Virus record (IMG/VR): IMGVR_UViG_3300044998_001357
Span: 62,001 to 126,000 of that record
Direction: 5' to 3' (one strand)
DNA length: 64,000 nt
DNA from: a virus
The translations under genes were made by a program, and so were the position numbers. Below the pieces are notes generated by a model, which saw only the letters and a list, made by a program, of their open reading frames with translations, searched no databases and was not told the DNA's origin. Position 1 is the stretch's first letter. Each line of letters begins with the position of its first letter. Below are positions 31,352 through 39,325 of this stretch, in pieces.

Positions 31352-32220
31352 AAGTAAAAGCATCAATCTTGATTAGTTCGTATAATCGAATTAACCTGTT
31401 CAGGCGTACACTCGCGTCCATCGCGCGTTATGGGCCTGGGGTGCCTTTTGAGGTGGTGGTGGTCGATGACGGCTCCTCCGAGGATATCCTAGGTCTTTTG
31501 TCCGAATTTTCCTCGCGGTTCTGGTGGAAACTAGTTCGGTTTGACGCCCGGGTCTTTGAGCAGACGACCGGATTAACAAAGTTTCACAACAACCCCTGTG
31601 TGACCAATAACATCGCCTTTCGTCATGCTGAGGGCGACTGGCTCTTCCAGCAGGGCAACGAAGTGATTGCCCAGCCTGGGGCTTACGACAAGCTGATTGC
31701 CGACATTCCCAACGGCCCTTACTGGATGGTGATGTCGACCACTTACGACATCCCTAAGAGTGTGGTGGACCATCTGGGTCCGTATGGGGAAAATATCACC
31801 CGGGGGCTGGTGGCTTACCTAGAACGCTTTCCGTTGCAGTCGGCGAGTTACCGCAGCGACGTGACCAACTATCTGAGCCTAGCCTCACGAGAGCTCTGGC
31901 AGGAACTGGGGGGTTACGACGAGCGATACTACGGCGGGATTAGTGCCGAGGACTCAGACTTTGTTCGCCGGGCACGGGCTATTCCGGGATTCACCCAAAT
32001 CATCAGCACCGCCACCTCGTTGCATCAGTATCACCAGGGCAAAACCTGTTACTACGACCCACCGGCCGACATCATCACTCCGGAGCGCTGGGAGGAAGGG
32101 GTACGTCTCAATCACGCCATTTACCACCAGTGGGACGGCACGCCGCGCAACCCACAGGACTGGCCAATGGGGTTTTTTGGGGTGAGTCAAGTGATTACCA
32201 ATCGTTCGGAGGTGCGATGA
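31348..32220 (+). CDS. Glycosyltransferase family 2
   Basis: 290 residues. GT-A features: KASILISSYNRINLFRRTL, FEVVVVDDGSSEDI, a region GDWLFQQGNEV where family 2 normally has D-x-D (here the acidic residues are replaced), and LGGYDERYYGGISAEDSDFVRRARAI with the catalytic ED. The metal site therefore looks altered, while the rest is well kept. Starts at an ATGA overlap and ends overlapping the epimerase gene. Acts in the cytoplasm; no membrane segment. Confidence 0.82.
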   Translation: MKVKASILISSYNRINLFRRTLASIARYGPGVPFEVVVVDDGSSEDILGLLSEFSSRFWWKLVRFDARVFEQTTGLTKFHNNPCVTNNIAFRHAEGDWLFQQGNEVIAQPGAYDKLIADIPNGPYWMVMSTTYDIPKSVVDHLGPYGENITRGLVAYLERFPLQSASYRSDVTNYLSLASRELWQELGGYDERYYGGISAEDSDFVRRARAIPGFTQIISTATSLHQYHQGKTCYYDPPADIITPERWEEGVRLNHAIYHQWDGTPRNPQDWPMGFFGVSQVITNRSEVR

Positions 32221-33110
32221 AACGGATTCTAGTGACCGGTGCGACCGGGTTTTTAGGTCGGCACCTGATGCAGCTGTTGCGACGGGAACATTGTCTGTTG
32301 GTAGGGATGTCTCGCCACCGCAACGCCACGGGCCGGAGCGATATCGAATCTCTGGATATCACCAGCCCGATGGATGTACGTAACCTGCTTTATTCCTTCC
32401 TGCCGGATGTTATTTTTCATCTGGCGGGCAACCCTCTGGTCAAGGAAAGTGGTCCGGAGGTGATGCGAGTCAACACTCTGGGGACCAACCATCTGCTGGA
32501 GTACGCCCCCAAAGGCTGCCGGTTTGTCCTGGCCTCCAGCGCCACGGTTTATGGCGCACACGCTAGCGGTCTTCTGGCCCACGAGGGCTTTCCCTGCGCG
32601 GCGACCTCCACCTATGCCGCCAGCAAAATCGCAGCGGAGAGCCTAGTGGACGCCTATACCTTCACCGGTCGGGTTCGGGGTATCTCGCTGCGCTACGTCG
32701 CCAATGTCGGTCCTGGGGCCACCCACGGATTGTTACGCGATATCGTTCGCAAGCTTCGTGAGGATAGCAAAAGCCTGGAACTCCTGGGGGATGCACCCGG
32801 CTCGACAAAGCCGTTTATTCACGTTGCCGATACTGCGAGGGCCACGCGGTATTTTGGGCTTGATTGTGATTATATTGGTCATGTGAACATTTCTAATTCC
32901 GATTCGCTGAGCGTTCTGGAAGTCGCAACCATGGCGATAGATGCTCTTGGTATCCACAAGCCCATCGTCTGGAGTGGACAGGATTCTCTTTGGCCGGGCG
33001 ATATAAAGACCGTTCGTATTTCTCCCCGTAAGATGCAGGGGTTGGGTTTTGAGTTGACTTATAACACCTCGGTCAAGGCCGTGAAAAAAGCGCTGGAAGA
33101 AATGGAGTAG
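32217..33110 (+). CDS. NAD(P)-dependent sugar epimerase/dehydratase (extended SDR)
   Basis: 297 residues. MKRILVTGATGFLGRHLM is the G-x-x-G-x-x-G NAD(P)-binding start; DVIFHLAGNPLVKES, FVLASSATVYGAH and STYAASKIAAESL give the Ser and YxxxK catalytic pair of extended SDR enzymes acting on nucleotide sugars. The C-terminal half (GSTKPFIHVADTARATRY, WPGDIKTVRIS) matches the substrate-binding side. It probably changes a nucleotide sugar (epimerisation, dehydration or reduction) for the island's glycosyltransferases. The longer frame to 32130 shadows the previous gene. Confidence 0.88.
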   Translation: MKRILVTGATGFLGRHLMQLLRREHCLLVGMSRHRNATGRSDIESLDITSPMDVRNLLYSFLPDVIFHLAGNPLVKESGPEVMRVNTLGTNHLLEYAPKGCRFVLASSATVYGAHASGLLAHEGFPCAATSTYAASKIAAESLVDAYTFTGRVRGISLRYVANVGPGATHGLLRDIVRKLREDSKSLELLGDAPGSTKPFIHVADTARATRYFGLDCDYIGHVNISNSDSLSVLEVATMAIDALGIHKPIVWSGQDSLWPGDIKTVRISPRKMQGLGFELTYNTSVKAVKKALEEME

Positions 33111-33112
33111 GG

Positions 33113-34066
33113 ATGATGGCACAAAAAACCATTGTGGTGACGGGCTGTGCGGGTTACATCGGCAGCGTGCTGACCGAGTTGTTGCTACGCGAACGCTACC
33201 GCGTTATTGGGATAGATAATTTTTTCCATAGAGCCCAGCAGATTCAAAGCGTACTGCCTTTTCTCAATCATGCGGCCTACCGCTTTGTTTGTGGGGATGT
33301 TCGCGACAAGAACGACCTGCTGCGTTTTCTCATTGGTGCCGATGCGGTGGTGCCGCTGGCGGCGCTGGTGGGAGCGCCTTTGTGCGAAGAGCATCCCTTG
33401 ACCACACACGAGGTGAATTTTGACGCCATCAGGGACATGATGAATCTGCTGGGGTCCGGCGTTCGTGTGATTTACCCCAACACGAATTCCGGCTATGGCA
33501 AGATGGGTGAGCGTCCCTGTCTGGAAACAGACGAGATGCGGCCCCTATCGCTCTACGCACAAAGCAAGTGCGATGCCGAAAAGGTGGTTCTGGACCATCC
33601 CAATGCGGTGGTCTTCCGGCTCGCGACCGTCTTTGGCATCAGCGCGCGCATGCGTTTTGACCTTCTGGTTAATGACCTGGTTTCCCAGCTGGTCCTGAAG
33701 CGCAAGGTCCGTCTCTACCAGCCGCACTTCCGGCGAAACTACGTGGGTATTCGCGATGTCGCGCGAGCCATTCTCTGGGCGATTGAAGGGGAGCAAAAAG
33801 GGGTGTTCAACCTGGGACACCCTGAGGTCAATCTCACCAAACTTGAACTAGCCCGGCGGATTTGCGACCTACTGCAGCTAAACCCCGCCAAGACCATCGA
33901 ATTGGTCGAGGGCGAGGACCACGACAAACGCGACTATTTTGTTTCCAATGAGAAAATTCTCCAGGCGGGCTTCCGGTTCGAACACACCCTAGAACAGGGA
34001 ATTATCGAGGTGGCCGAACTGGTCCGGCTCGCCCCCGAGCTTGTCCGGCAGTGCCGTAATCACTAA
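33113..34066 (+). CDS. NAD(P)-dependent sugar epimerase (extended SDR)
   Basis: 317 residues. TIVVTGCAGYIGSVLTELLL is the dinucleotide-binding start; AVVPLAALVGAPLCEEHP, VIYPNTNSGYGKMG and SLYAQSKCDAEKV follow, with YxxxK catalytic Tyr and Lys. The usual Ser before the Tyr is in the TNSGYG segment, a variant found in some sugar epimerases. HFRRNYVGIRDVARAI and GVFNLGHPEVNLTK close the fold. It belongs to the same functional set as the SDR genes at 32217 and 35122. The exact nucleotide-sugar substrate is not readable. Confidence 0.87.
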   Translation: MMAQKTIVVTGCAGYIGSVLTELLLRERYRVIGIDNFFHRAQQIQSVLPFLNHAAYRFVCGDVRDKNDLLRFLIGADAVVPLAALVGAPLCEEHPLTTHEVNFDAIRDMMNLLGSGVRVIYPNTNSGYGKMGERPCLETDEMRPLSLYAQSKCDAEKVVLDHPNAVVFRLATVFGISARMRFDLLVNDLVSQLVLKRKVRLYQPHFRRNYVGIRDVARAILWAIEGEQKGVFNLGHPEVNLTKLELARRICDLLQLNPAKTIELVEGEDHDKRDYFVSNEKILQAGFRFEHTLEQGIIEVAELVRLAPELVRQCRNH

Positions 34067-34133
34067 AGGGCAGACCGATGGACGACCCGGCTGGTGTCAA
34101 TGATTATTGTTCGTAAGAAGGGGAGTGTATCCT

Positions 34134-35129
34134 ATGATTATTACCCGTACACCTTTTCGTGTGTCGCTTCTGGGCGGCGGAACAGACTATCCCGTCTGGG
34201 TGCGCAAACATGGCGGAGTTGTTCTTGGTGGAGCAATCAATAAGTATTCGTATATTACGGCTCGCCACCTACCGCCATTTCATGACTATCGCCACCGTGT
34301 GGTTTACCGTGAAACGGAAACCGTTGGCGCATTAAGCGATTTACGCAACAGGACCATCAAGGAATCGATTGAGATTCTGGGTTGGCCCGATAGCAAGGGG
34401 CTGGAAATTTCCCATTTGGGCGACTTGCCGGGTCGTTCGGGCACAGGCAGCAGTTCGACCTTTGTGGTTGGTCTTCTGCATGCGATATCGGCGTTGCAGG
34501 GCAAATTCCTTTCTCAGGACGAACTGGCCTCCCTGGCGATTCGCGTGGAGCAGGAGCGACTGAAGGAAACGGTGGGGTATCAGGACCAGACCTTCGCTGC
34601 TCATGGTGGCTTGAATCTGATTCGGTTTTTGCCCGATGGAACGGTTCACGTCAATCCTCTGGGACTGGAACCAGAGCATGTGCGCGAGCTTGAATCGCAC
34701 CTATTGCTCTTTTTTACCCGGATGACACGGACCTCCAGTCATGTCGCCAAAAGCTACGCGGGTAGCCTTCTTGATTTTTCCAAGGAGCAATTTACCCTCA
34801 TGAAACTGGCCGAGGATGGGGTCCGGAGTATTCTGGCTCGCGACTGGGAACAGCTGGGTCGAGCTATCGACCAGTCCTGGCGTATCAAGTCGTCGTTAAG
34901 CAGCCAGGTCAGTGGTATGCCCATCGACCACGCCTACGCCGCTGCCCAACTGGCGGGTGCCTGGGGTGGAAAGCTGACCGGTGCTGGGGGCGGTGGCTGC
35001 ATGCTACTGGTCGCACCCCCGGAAAAACAGCAGGCCATTCGTTCGCTCTTGTCGGGATGGGTCCATATTCCCTTTTCGTTTGAGCAGGCCGGTTCGCGAG
35101 TTGTTTTTGCGGAGAAATCCAATGTCTAA
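34134..35129 (+). CDS. hddA: GHMP kinase, D-glycero-D-manno-heptose-7-phosphate kinase-like
   Basis: 331 residues from ATG 34134, behind AAGGGGAG; the upstream frame to 34107 lacks a ribosome site. Start MIITRTPFRVSLLGGGTDYP is characteristic of HddA-like sugar kinases. The GHMP ATP loop is DLPGRSGTGSSSTFVVGLLHA, and the third motif is GAWGGKLTGAGGGGCMLLV. KETVGYQDQTFAAHGG matches the family's substrate region. HddA makes heptose 1,7-bisphosphate on the way to GDP-heptose; related fucokinase-type enzymes are the alternative. It implies that the phage directs a specific sugar (heptose or fucose type) into nucleotide-sugar synthesis. The stop overlaps the next gene. Confidence 0.82.
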   Translation: MIITRTPFRVSLLGGGTDYPVWVRKHGGVVLGGAINKYSYITARHLPPFHDYRHRVVYRETETVGALSDLRNRTIKESIEILGWPDSKGLEISHLGDLPGRSGTGSSSTFVVGLLHAISALQGKFLSQDELASLAIRVEQERLKETVGYQDQTFAAHGGLNLIRFLPDGTVHVNPLGLEPEHVRELESHLLLFFTRMTRTSSHVAKSYAGSLLDFSKEQFTLMKLAEDGVRSILARDWEQLGRAIDQSWRIKSSLSSQVSGMPIDHAYAAAQLAGAWGGKLTGAGGGGCMLLVAPPEKQQAIRSLLSGWVHIPFSFEQAGSRVVFAEKSNV

Positions 35130-36138
35130 ACAAACGGTTCTGGTCACGGGCGGTAGCGGCTTTCTGGGCCGCCATGTGGTTCAAAAACTGCGAGAAAACC
35201 CCGACCTTCGGGTGGCCGCAATTGGCCAGACCTCACGGATTGAAAAGGGTATCTCGGTGATTGGTTGCGACCTGACCAATCCTGGTGAGGTCGACCGGCT
35301 CTTTCGGGTTCTTTCTCCTGGGTACGTCTACCATCTGGCGGGGTACAACGGTGGCATCGAGTTTAACCGTCTGAATCCGGCACGTATTTTCCATGACAAC
35401 ACCTTGATGGCATTGAACATCCTGGAGGCATGCAAAAACCACAAGGTAACCAAGCTTCTAAGCGTGGTTGCTAGCTGTGCTTATCCATCATTAACGTTAA
35501 ACATTGATGGAGAATTGGTCGAAAGAGAATTCTTGTTTCAAAACAACTTTTTGGATGGTGAGCCTCACCCCAGCGTGGCCTGCCATGCCTACGCTAAGCG
35601 CAATCTGTACCTCGCCTCGCGGTTTTACCGTGAGCAACACAACCTTAACGCTATTTGCGTCTGCCCGACCACCCTGTATGGTCCCGGGGATAGCTTTGAC
35701 CCCCAGCGGACCAAGGTGATGGCGGCGCTAGTCAAACGCTTTGTGGATGCGGCGGACGAGGGGCTGCCCTCGGTGACCTGCTGGGGGACAGGAAACGCCT
35801 GGCGTGAGTTTCTTTATGTCGCCGACGCGGCGGATTGTCTGGTGTATGCCATGGACCATTACAATCACCCTGAGCTCTTGAATCTGGGAACCGGTCAGGA
35901 ACTTCTCCTTAAATCGCTTGTCCGTCTCGTTGCCCGGATTGCCGGCTTTAGCGGCGAGATTTACTGGGACCACGAAAAGCCCACCGGGCAGATACGTAAG
36001 TGCCTGGTGTCGAACGTATTCGCCAACCGGGCATTCCTGCCGCTTGAGCAAGGAATCGAAAAAACTGTCGCCTATTATCGAAACTACAAGCTCGGACATG
36101 AACGAGCCGCCAACGAATCTCTTGATGGGAGCTTGTGA
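35122..36138 (+). CDS. GDP-L-fucose synthase-like SDR (reductase/epimerase)
   Basis: 338 residues from ATG 35122, overlapping the GHMP kinase gene. QTVLVTGGSGFLGRHVVQKL binds NADP; YVYHLAGYNGGIEFNRLNP, SVVASCAYPSLTLN and HAYAKRNLYLASRFY give the catalytic Ser, Tyr and Lys; CPTTLYGPGDSFDP and WGTGNAWREFLYVADAADC, and DHEKPTGQIRKCLV near the end, follow the GDP-fucose synthase pattern. Related enzymes also make GDP-6-deoxy-heptose, which would fit the neighbouring heptose-type kinase. Confidence 0.86.
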   Translation: MSKQTVLVTGGSGFLGRHVVQKLRENPDLRVAAIGQTSRIEKGISVIGCDLTNPGEVDRLFRVLSPGYVYHLAGYNGGIEFNRLNPARIFHDNTLMALNILEACKNHKVTKLLSVVASCAYPSLTLNIDGELVEREFLFQNNFLDGEPHPSVACHAYAKRNLYLASRFYREQHNLNAICVCPTTLYGPGDSFDPQRTKVMAALVKRFVDAADEGLPSVTCWGTGNAWREFLYVADAADCLVYAMDHYNHPELLNLGTGQELLLKSLVRLVARIAGFSGEIYWDHEKPTGQIRKCLVSNVFANRAFLPLEQGIEKTVAYYRNYKLGHERAANESLDGSL

Positions 36139-36596
36139 TGAAATTGGGTGTGGCTGTCGACAATCTTGGGGCGAGTCAATTAAACTACCTTTTTATCAAT
36201 CAGGTAAACAAATACCTTGAAAACAATATTCATGATGTAATTGCATTTTATGAAGATGCCTGTAGACCGTGTATGTTGATGCGATTTGCCGCGATTCCCC
36301 TGGTGGAGGCATGGAGCTTTAACGGCACCATCATTTCCACCTCACTTTCTACCACCCAGAAGCTCCTGCGTCTACCGGGTGTACGCCGCCGGTTATTCAT
36401 GGTGTGGGATTTGGAGTGGCTTCGTGAGCCGCGACCTTTTGAATACCTGAACTCCATTTACCGAGCTTTGGGTATTGAGCTTCTCTGCCGAACCCCGGAA
36501 CACCAGAAGATTCTCTCGGATATCTTCCAAAAGCCGGTGAGCGTGGTCGGAGATTTCGACCTAAACCTGATTTTGGCGGTGATTAGCAATGAGTGA
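36138..36596 (+). CDS. Hypothetical protein of the glycan island
   Basis: 152 residues from ATG 36138 (GTG 36135 is also in frame), overlapping the previous stop. Alpha/beta pattern: MKLGVAVDNLGASQLNYLFINQ, HDVIAFYEDACRPCML, WSFNGTIISTSLSTTQKLL, RRRLFMVWDLEWLREP. The order resembles one Rossmann half of a GT-B enzyme, without a donor-site signature, so it may be a half-size or accessory glycosyltransferase-related protein. Two Cys lie close together (CRPC). Confidence 0.5.
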   Translation: MKLGVAVDNLGASQLNYLFINQVNKYLENNIHDVIAFYEDACRPCMLMRFAAIPLVEAWSFNGTIISTSLSTTQKLLRLPGVRRRLFMVWDLEWLREPRPFEYLNSIYRALGIELLCRTPEHQKILSDIFQKPVSVVGDFDLNLILAVISNE

Positions 36597-37362
36597 TTTT
36601 TTGTTTAATGTTGATGGATATTATTACCTACAGGAGTTTTATGTCAACAGGCAGTATTCAACATACGAAATAGCTAAAGAAAATAATACGTATGCAAATA
36701 AGGTTCGCCGCGCCTTAATTTACCATCGTATTCCGTTGCGAAACTACAAGGAATCTCAAAAAGCCGCCCAGGAAGCGGGTAGATACCACCACCCCACCCA
36801 GGGGCGGGAGCGAACTACGGAAGAAAAACGTCGCATTAGTCAGGGTCAGATACGCGCATGGATGAATCTCTCCGAAGAGCAACGCGAACGTCGCCGGGAA
36901 TTTGCCCGACAGCAATGGCTTTCGATGTCTCAGGAGCAACGAACGCGGTTTCGAGAGGAGGCCAAGAAGGCAATTAGCCTGGCTAGCATGGAAGGCTCGC
37001 GGCTGGAGCGGCAACTGGTCGAGTTTCTACGCGCTCATAAGCAATCCGTTCAGCACCGCTGTCTGGTCGCGGGCAAACCGGTTGAAATCCTGTTGGCCCA
37101 CAGTAAAGTGGTTATCGAAGTGGACGGACCGGCCTACCACTACCCCATCTGGGGTGAGGACTTGATGATAAAAAACCAGGAGCGGGTTCGAGGTCAAAAC
37201 GAGCTTCTGGTAGCCTTGGGATTTTTGGTGATTCGGTTGCAACAATTTGGTCGCTATCGAGAGAGTCAGAAAAAGCGAGCATTTGAGCATATTATGAATA
37301 TTCTTTCTTCTCGCGGCAATCATCAGGGTGTTATTCTGCTTGATATTGGAGTAAGTTTATGA
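36589..37362 (+). CDS. Free-standing homing-type nuclease: HTH, NUMOD-like helices, PD-(D/E)XK core
   Basis: 257 residues. N-terminal helix-turn-helix-like segment (YYLQEFYVNRQYSTYEIAKEN and ANKVRRALIYHRIP). A middle region with repeated basic helices (TEEKRRISQGQIRAWMNLS, SEEQRERRREFARQQWLSMS) recalls the NUMOD3 DNA-binding modules of homing endonucleases. The C-terminal core is GKPVEILLAHSKVVIEVDG...HYPIWGEDLMIKNQER...NELLVALGFLVIRLQ, a Vsr/EDxHD-like nuclease fold (D/E residues and a conserved Gln/Asn pattern). Such genes insert near their targets and spread by cutting. Overlaps neighbours on both sides. Confidence 0.65.
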   Translation: MSDFLFNVDGYYYLQEFYVNRQYSTYEIAKENNTYANKVRRALIYHRIPLRNYKESQKAAQEAGRYHHPTQGRERTTEEKRRISQGQIRAWMNLSEEQRERRREFARQQWLSMSQEQRTRFREEAKKAISLASMEGSRLERQLVEFLRAHKQSVQHRCLVAGKPVEILLAHSKVVIEVDGPAYHYPIWGEDLMIKNQERVRGQNELLVALGFLVIRLQQFGRYRESQKKRAFEHIMNILSSRGNHQGVILLDIGVSL

Positions 37363-38135
37363 CAAAGCGAATAATGGAAGAGTTGTCCAATCTCGAGGAT
37401 GCTATCTTGGGGGTGGATGATTTATCACTGGATAAGTCTATTGATGAGCCCACCATGACTTCGCCCGAGTGGTCAGAGTTTGTAATGCGTCAGTTTACGG
37501 AGAACGAGCTTGACGCGGAAGGCAGGCCGCTGGTTCATGGACTGAGGCGCGTGGTTCGGCTTCTTCTGGGGCCTATCCTGGAATCCCGGGCGCGGGTGGT
37601 TCAGGCTCCGTCGCTAATACCGAGTATTGAGAAGGTCGGTATACTCCAACCGGCGGTGGTTGAACACACGGTCCGCATCTTGATGACCCGACTGGAGCAG
37701 GGGTTGTCCGAGGCCTACCCGGTCGAATTTTGTGAGGCGGCGGACTGCTACTTTGGCAACGTCGGCGATATTGAGTTCGCACGCTATCAAACTGCCATGG
37801 CCTCAACCCGGGCCGAAAGCCGCGCCCTTCGCAAGGCGCTGCAAATCAACACCATCGCCTCGGAAGAAAAATCGGTCCTGCCTTCCTGCGAGGCCGGCCT
37901 TACGGGAATGATTTCGCCTGAACAGGTGAACTTCCTCACCGTCTTGTGCTCCCGGCTTGATATCAATGTTATGAAATATATCAACTCTGGGAAAACCAAG
38001 TATGACGCCGTGGAAAAGATTCCCTATGGCGTTGCTGCCTTGATGGTCGAGCATCTGTCTAAATATCAGAACAACCCCTCTACTATCCCCAGTGAATTTA
38101 AGGGGTATGTAAAGGGGTGGAGGAACAATAATTAA
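37359..38135 (+). CDS. Possible Rad52-like single-strand annealing protein
   Basis: 258 residues. An acidic N-terminus precedes HGLRRVVRLLLGPILESRARVV (a beta-hairpin-like basic segment), VEFCEAADCYFGNVGDIEFARYQ and ASTRAESRALRKALQINTIASEE, which resembles the conserved A-x-T-R/K-A...RALRxALxL region of Rad52-like annealing proteins in phages. The C-terminal half (SPEQVNFLTVLCSRLDINVMKYI...YGVAALMVEHLSKY) looks like a small helical module also seen at the end of such proteins. If right, it would promote annealing of single-stranded DNA. The call rests on weak patterns only. Confidence 0.4.
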   Translation: MTKRIMEELSNLEDAILGVDDLSLDKSIDEPTMTSPEWSEFVMRQFTENELDAEGRPLVHGLRRVVRLLLGPILESRARVVQAPSLIPSIEKVGILQPAVVEHTVRILMTRLEQGLSEAYPVEFCEAADCYFGNVGDIEFARYQTAMASTRAESRALRKALQINTIASEEKSVLPSCEAGLTGMISPEQVNFLTVLCSRLDINVMKYINSGKTKYDAVEKIPYGVAALMVEHLSKYQNNPSTIPSEFKGYVKGWRNNN

Positions 38136-38154
38136 CTCTATCTAAAGGTTTGGT

Positions 38155-38595
38155 ATGAAAGCACAAGTAAAGGTTGGTCCCGGTCTCATTATCGAAGTCG
38201 AGGCTGGTAAACAAAAAGATTTGTACAAGCTGATTGCTTCGGCCCACGAGGTATTTGGCGAAAAGTGTTGCGGTTTGTGTGGCAGCGAGAACATCGTGCC
38301 GGTCTGGCGTACAGTGAGCGTTGCGCGTGGCAAGAAGATGGAAACCTTTGAGTTCCCTGAGTGGCACTGTAATGGCGTCCTCGAAAACAAGGAGCGTTGT
38401 GGAGCCCGACTGTCGCTGGGAACCATCAACGACGATTCGGGCACTCTCTTTCCTCAGCGGCGACTGGTCTTCGAACCCAAGGATGTGAAACGCACCCACG
38501 GTCGACCGGCGACCAAGGAAGAAAAAGAGAAGGGAATCAACGGCGAGTACGGCCGTCATCGAGGATGGACCCGCTTCAAGGGCAAGGACGAATAA
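38155..38595 (+). CDS. Zinc-binding hypothetical protein
   Basis: 146 residues. An N-terminal small alpha/beta part (KAQVKVGPGLIIEVEAGKQKDLYKLI) is followed by a Cys-rich segment: CCGLCGSENIVPVW, WHCNGVL, RCGARLSLG, probably one zinc ribbon. The C-terminus is Lys/Arg-rich (HGRPATKEEKEKGI). The pattern of ribbon plus 'GTLFPQRR' is one seen in phage proteins of unknown job. It is the last gene of the + arm, before the strong hairpin at 38614. Confidence 0.6.
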   Translation: MKAQVKVGPGLIIEVEAGKQKDLYKLIASAHEVFGEKCCGLCGSENIVPVWRTVSVARGKKMETFEFPEWHCNGVLENKERCGARLSLGTINDDSGTLFPQRRLVFEPKDVKRTHGRPATKEEKEKGINGEYGRHRGWTRFKGKDE

Positions 38596-38613
38596 GCCTG
38601 GGTGCAACAAAGA

Positions 38614-38640
38614 CCGCAGTACTAAAACTTAGTACTGCGG
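38614..38640. terminator. Bidirectional hairpin between convergent arms
   Basis: A perfect 12-pair stem (CCGCAGTACTAA with TTAGTACTGCGG) with a three-base loop AAC lies 19 bases after the last + gene and 10 bases after the end of the - strand gene at 38650. It has no strong T run, but position and symmetry fit a terminator serving both convergent transcripts. Confidence 0.75.
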
Positions 38641-38649
38641 CAAGCTAGC

Positions 38650-39282
38650 TTACTGATACTCGATTTCGACCCATAGCCCGTACTGCTGTTTGCTGCCGAT
38701 GCTGTCGGGACTCGCGCTAATTGCGCAATACCAGTCGTGTTGGGTATCCGGACGGGTCGAGTTATTTCCGTTGCCCGCAAACAAGCCCGACACCCCCGGA
38801 CTGGGAGCCAGAGGAACCACCACGCCCGAACCCCCGGGAGTCCACCAGGTGCTGTCACCCGAACCATTGGCCACCTGATTGATGTCGGGGTGGATAATCT
38901 GGGCCACCCGGGTGGTTACTCCAGAAGGGGAACGATTCTCATTGACGCGGTCGTAGGCCCGGAGCCGCGCGGTGGGAACGCGAATGGGAGTGTTGGAGAC
39001 GACCCGAAGATTCAGCGTTGCCTGGTGGTTGGGGATTGCCCGCAGCGCTACTCCGGAACCGGTCTGACCCAAAATACCCGAACCGATGTTCAGAAATTTG
39101 ACGTTGTTCACCTCGGGGCCATGAGTTGTCCCATTGCTGTTGGTGATAAAGGTTCGTCCCTGATACTCACCCACCCGAACCGAGGCACCAAACCCCGCGT
39201 CACCGTAAAAGCCCAGACCCGAACCCGCGAGGTCGGCAATCTGAAACCCCTGTCCTGCCAAAAACTGGATTGCTACCGGCAT
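38650..39282 (-). CDS. Virion protein, probable fibre or baseplate component
   Basis: 210 residues. Gly-, Ser-, Asn- and Val-rich, with almost only beta-strand and loop segments (FLAGQGFQIADLAGSGLGFYG, TRVAQIIHPDINQ, YGLWVEIEYQ). This composition is typical of phage fibre, tail-tip or decoration proteins. GGAG lies before the ATG at 39282. It is the last gene of the - strand virion operon, after the large hub-like gene, a usual place for tail-tip proteins. No specific family is recognised. Confidence 0.55.
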   Translation of the reverse strand: MPVAIQFLAGQGFQIADLAGSGLGFYGDAGFGASVRVGEYQGRTFITNSNGTTHGPEVNNVKFLNIGSGILGQTGSGVALRAIPNHQATLNLRVVSNTPIRVPTARLRAYDRVNENRSPSGVTTRVAQIIHPDINQVANGSGDSTWWTPGGSGVVVPLAPSPGVSGLFAGNGNNSTRPDTQHDWYCAISASPDSIGSKQQYGLWVEIEYQ

Positions 39283-39325
39283 GATTTTTCTCCGCTCGTT
39301 AAGGACTCATACCCCATGCTCATAC

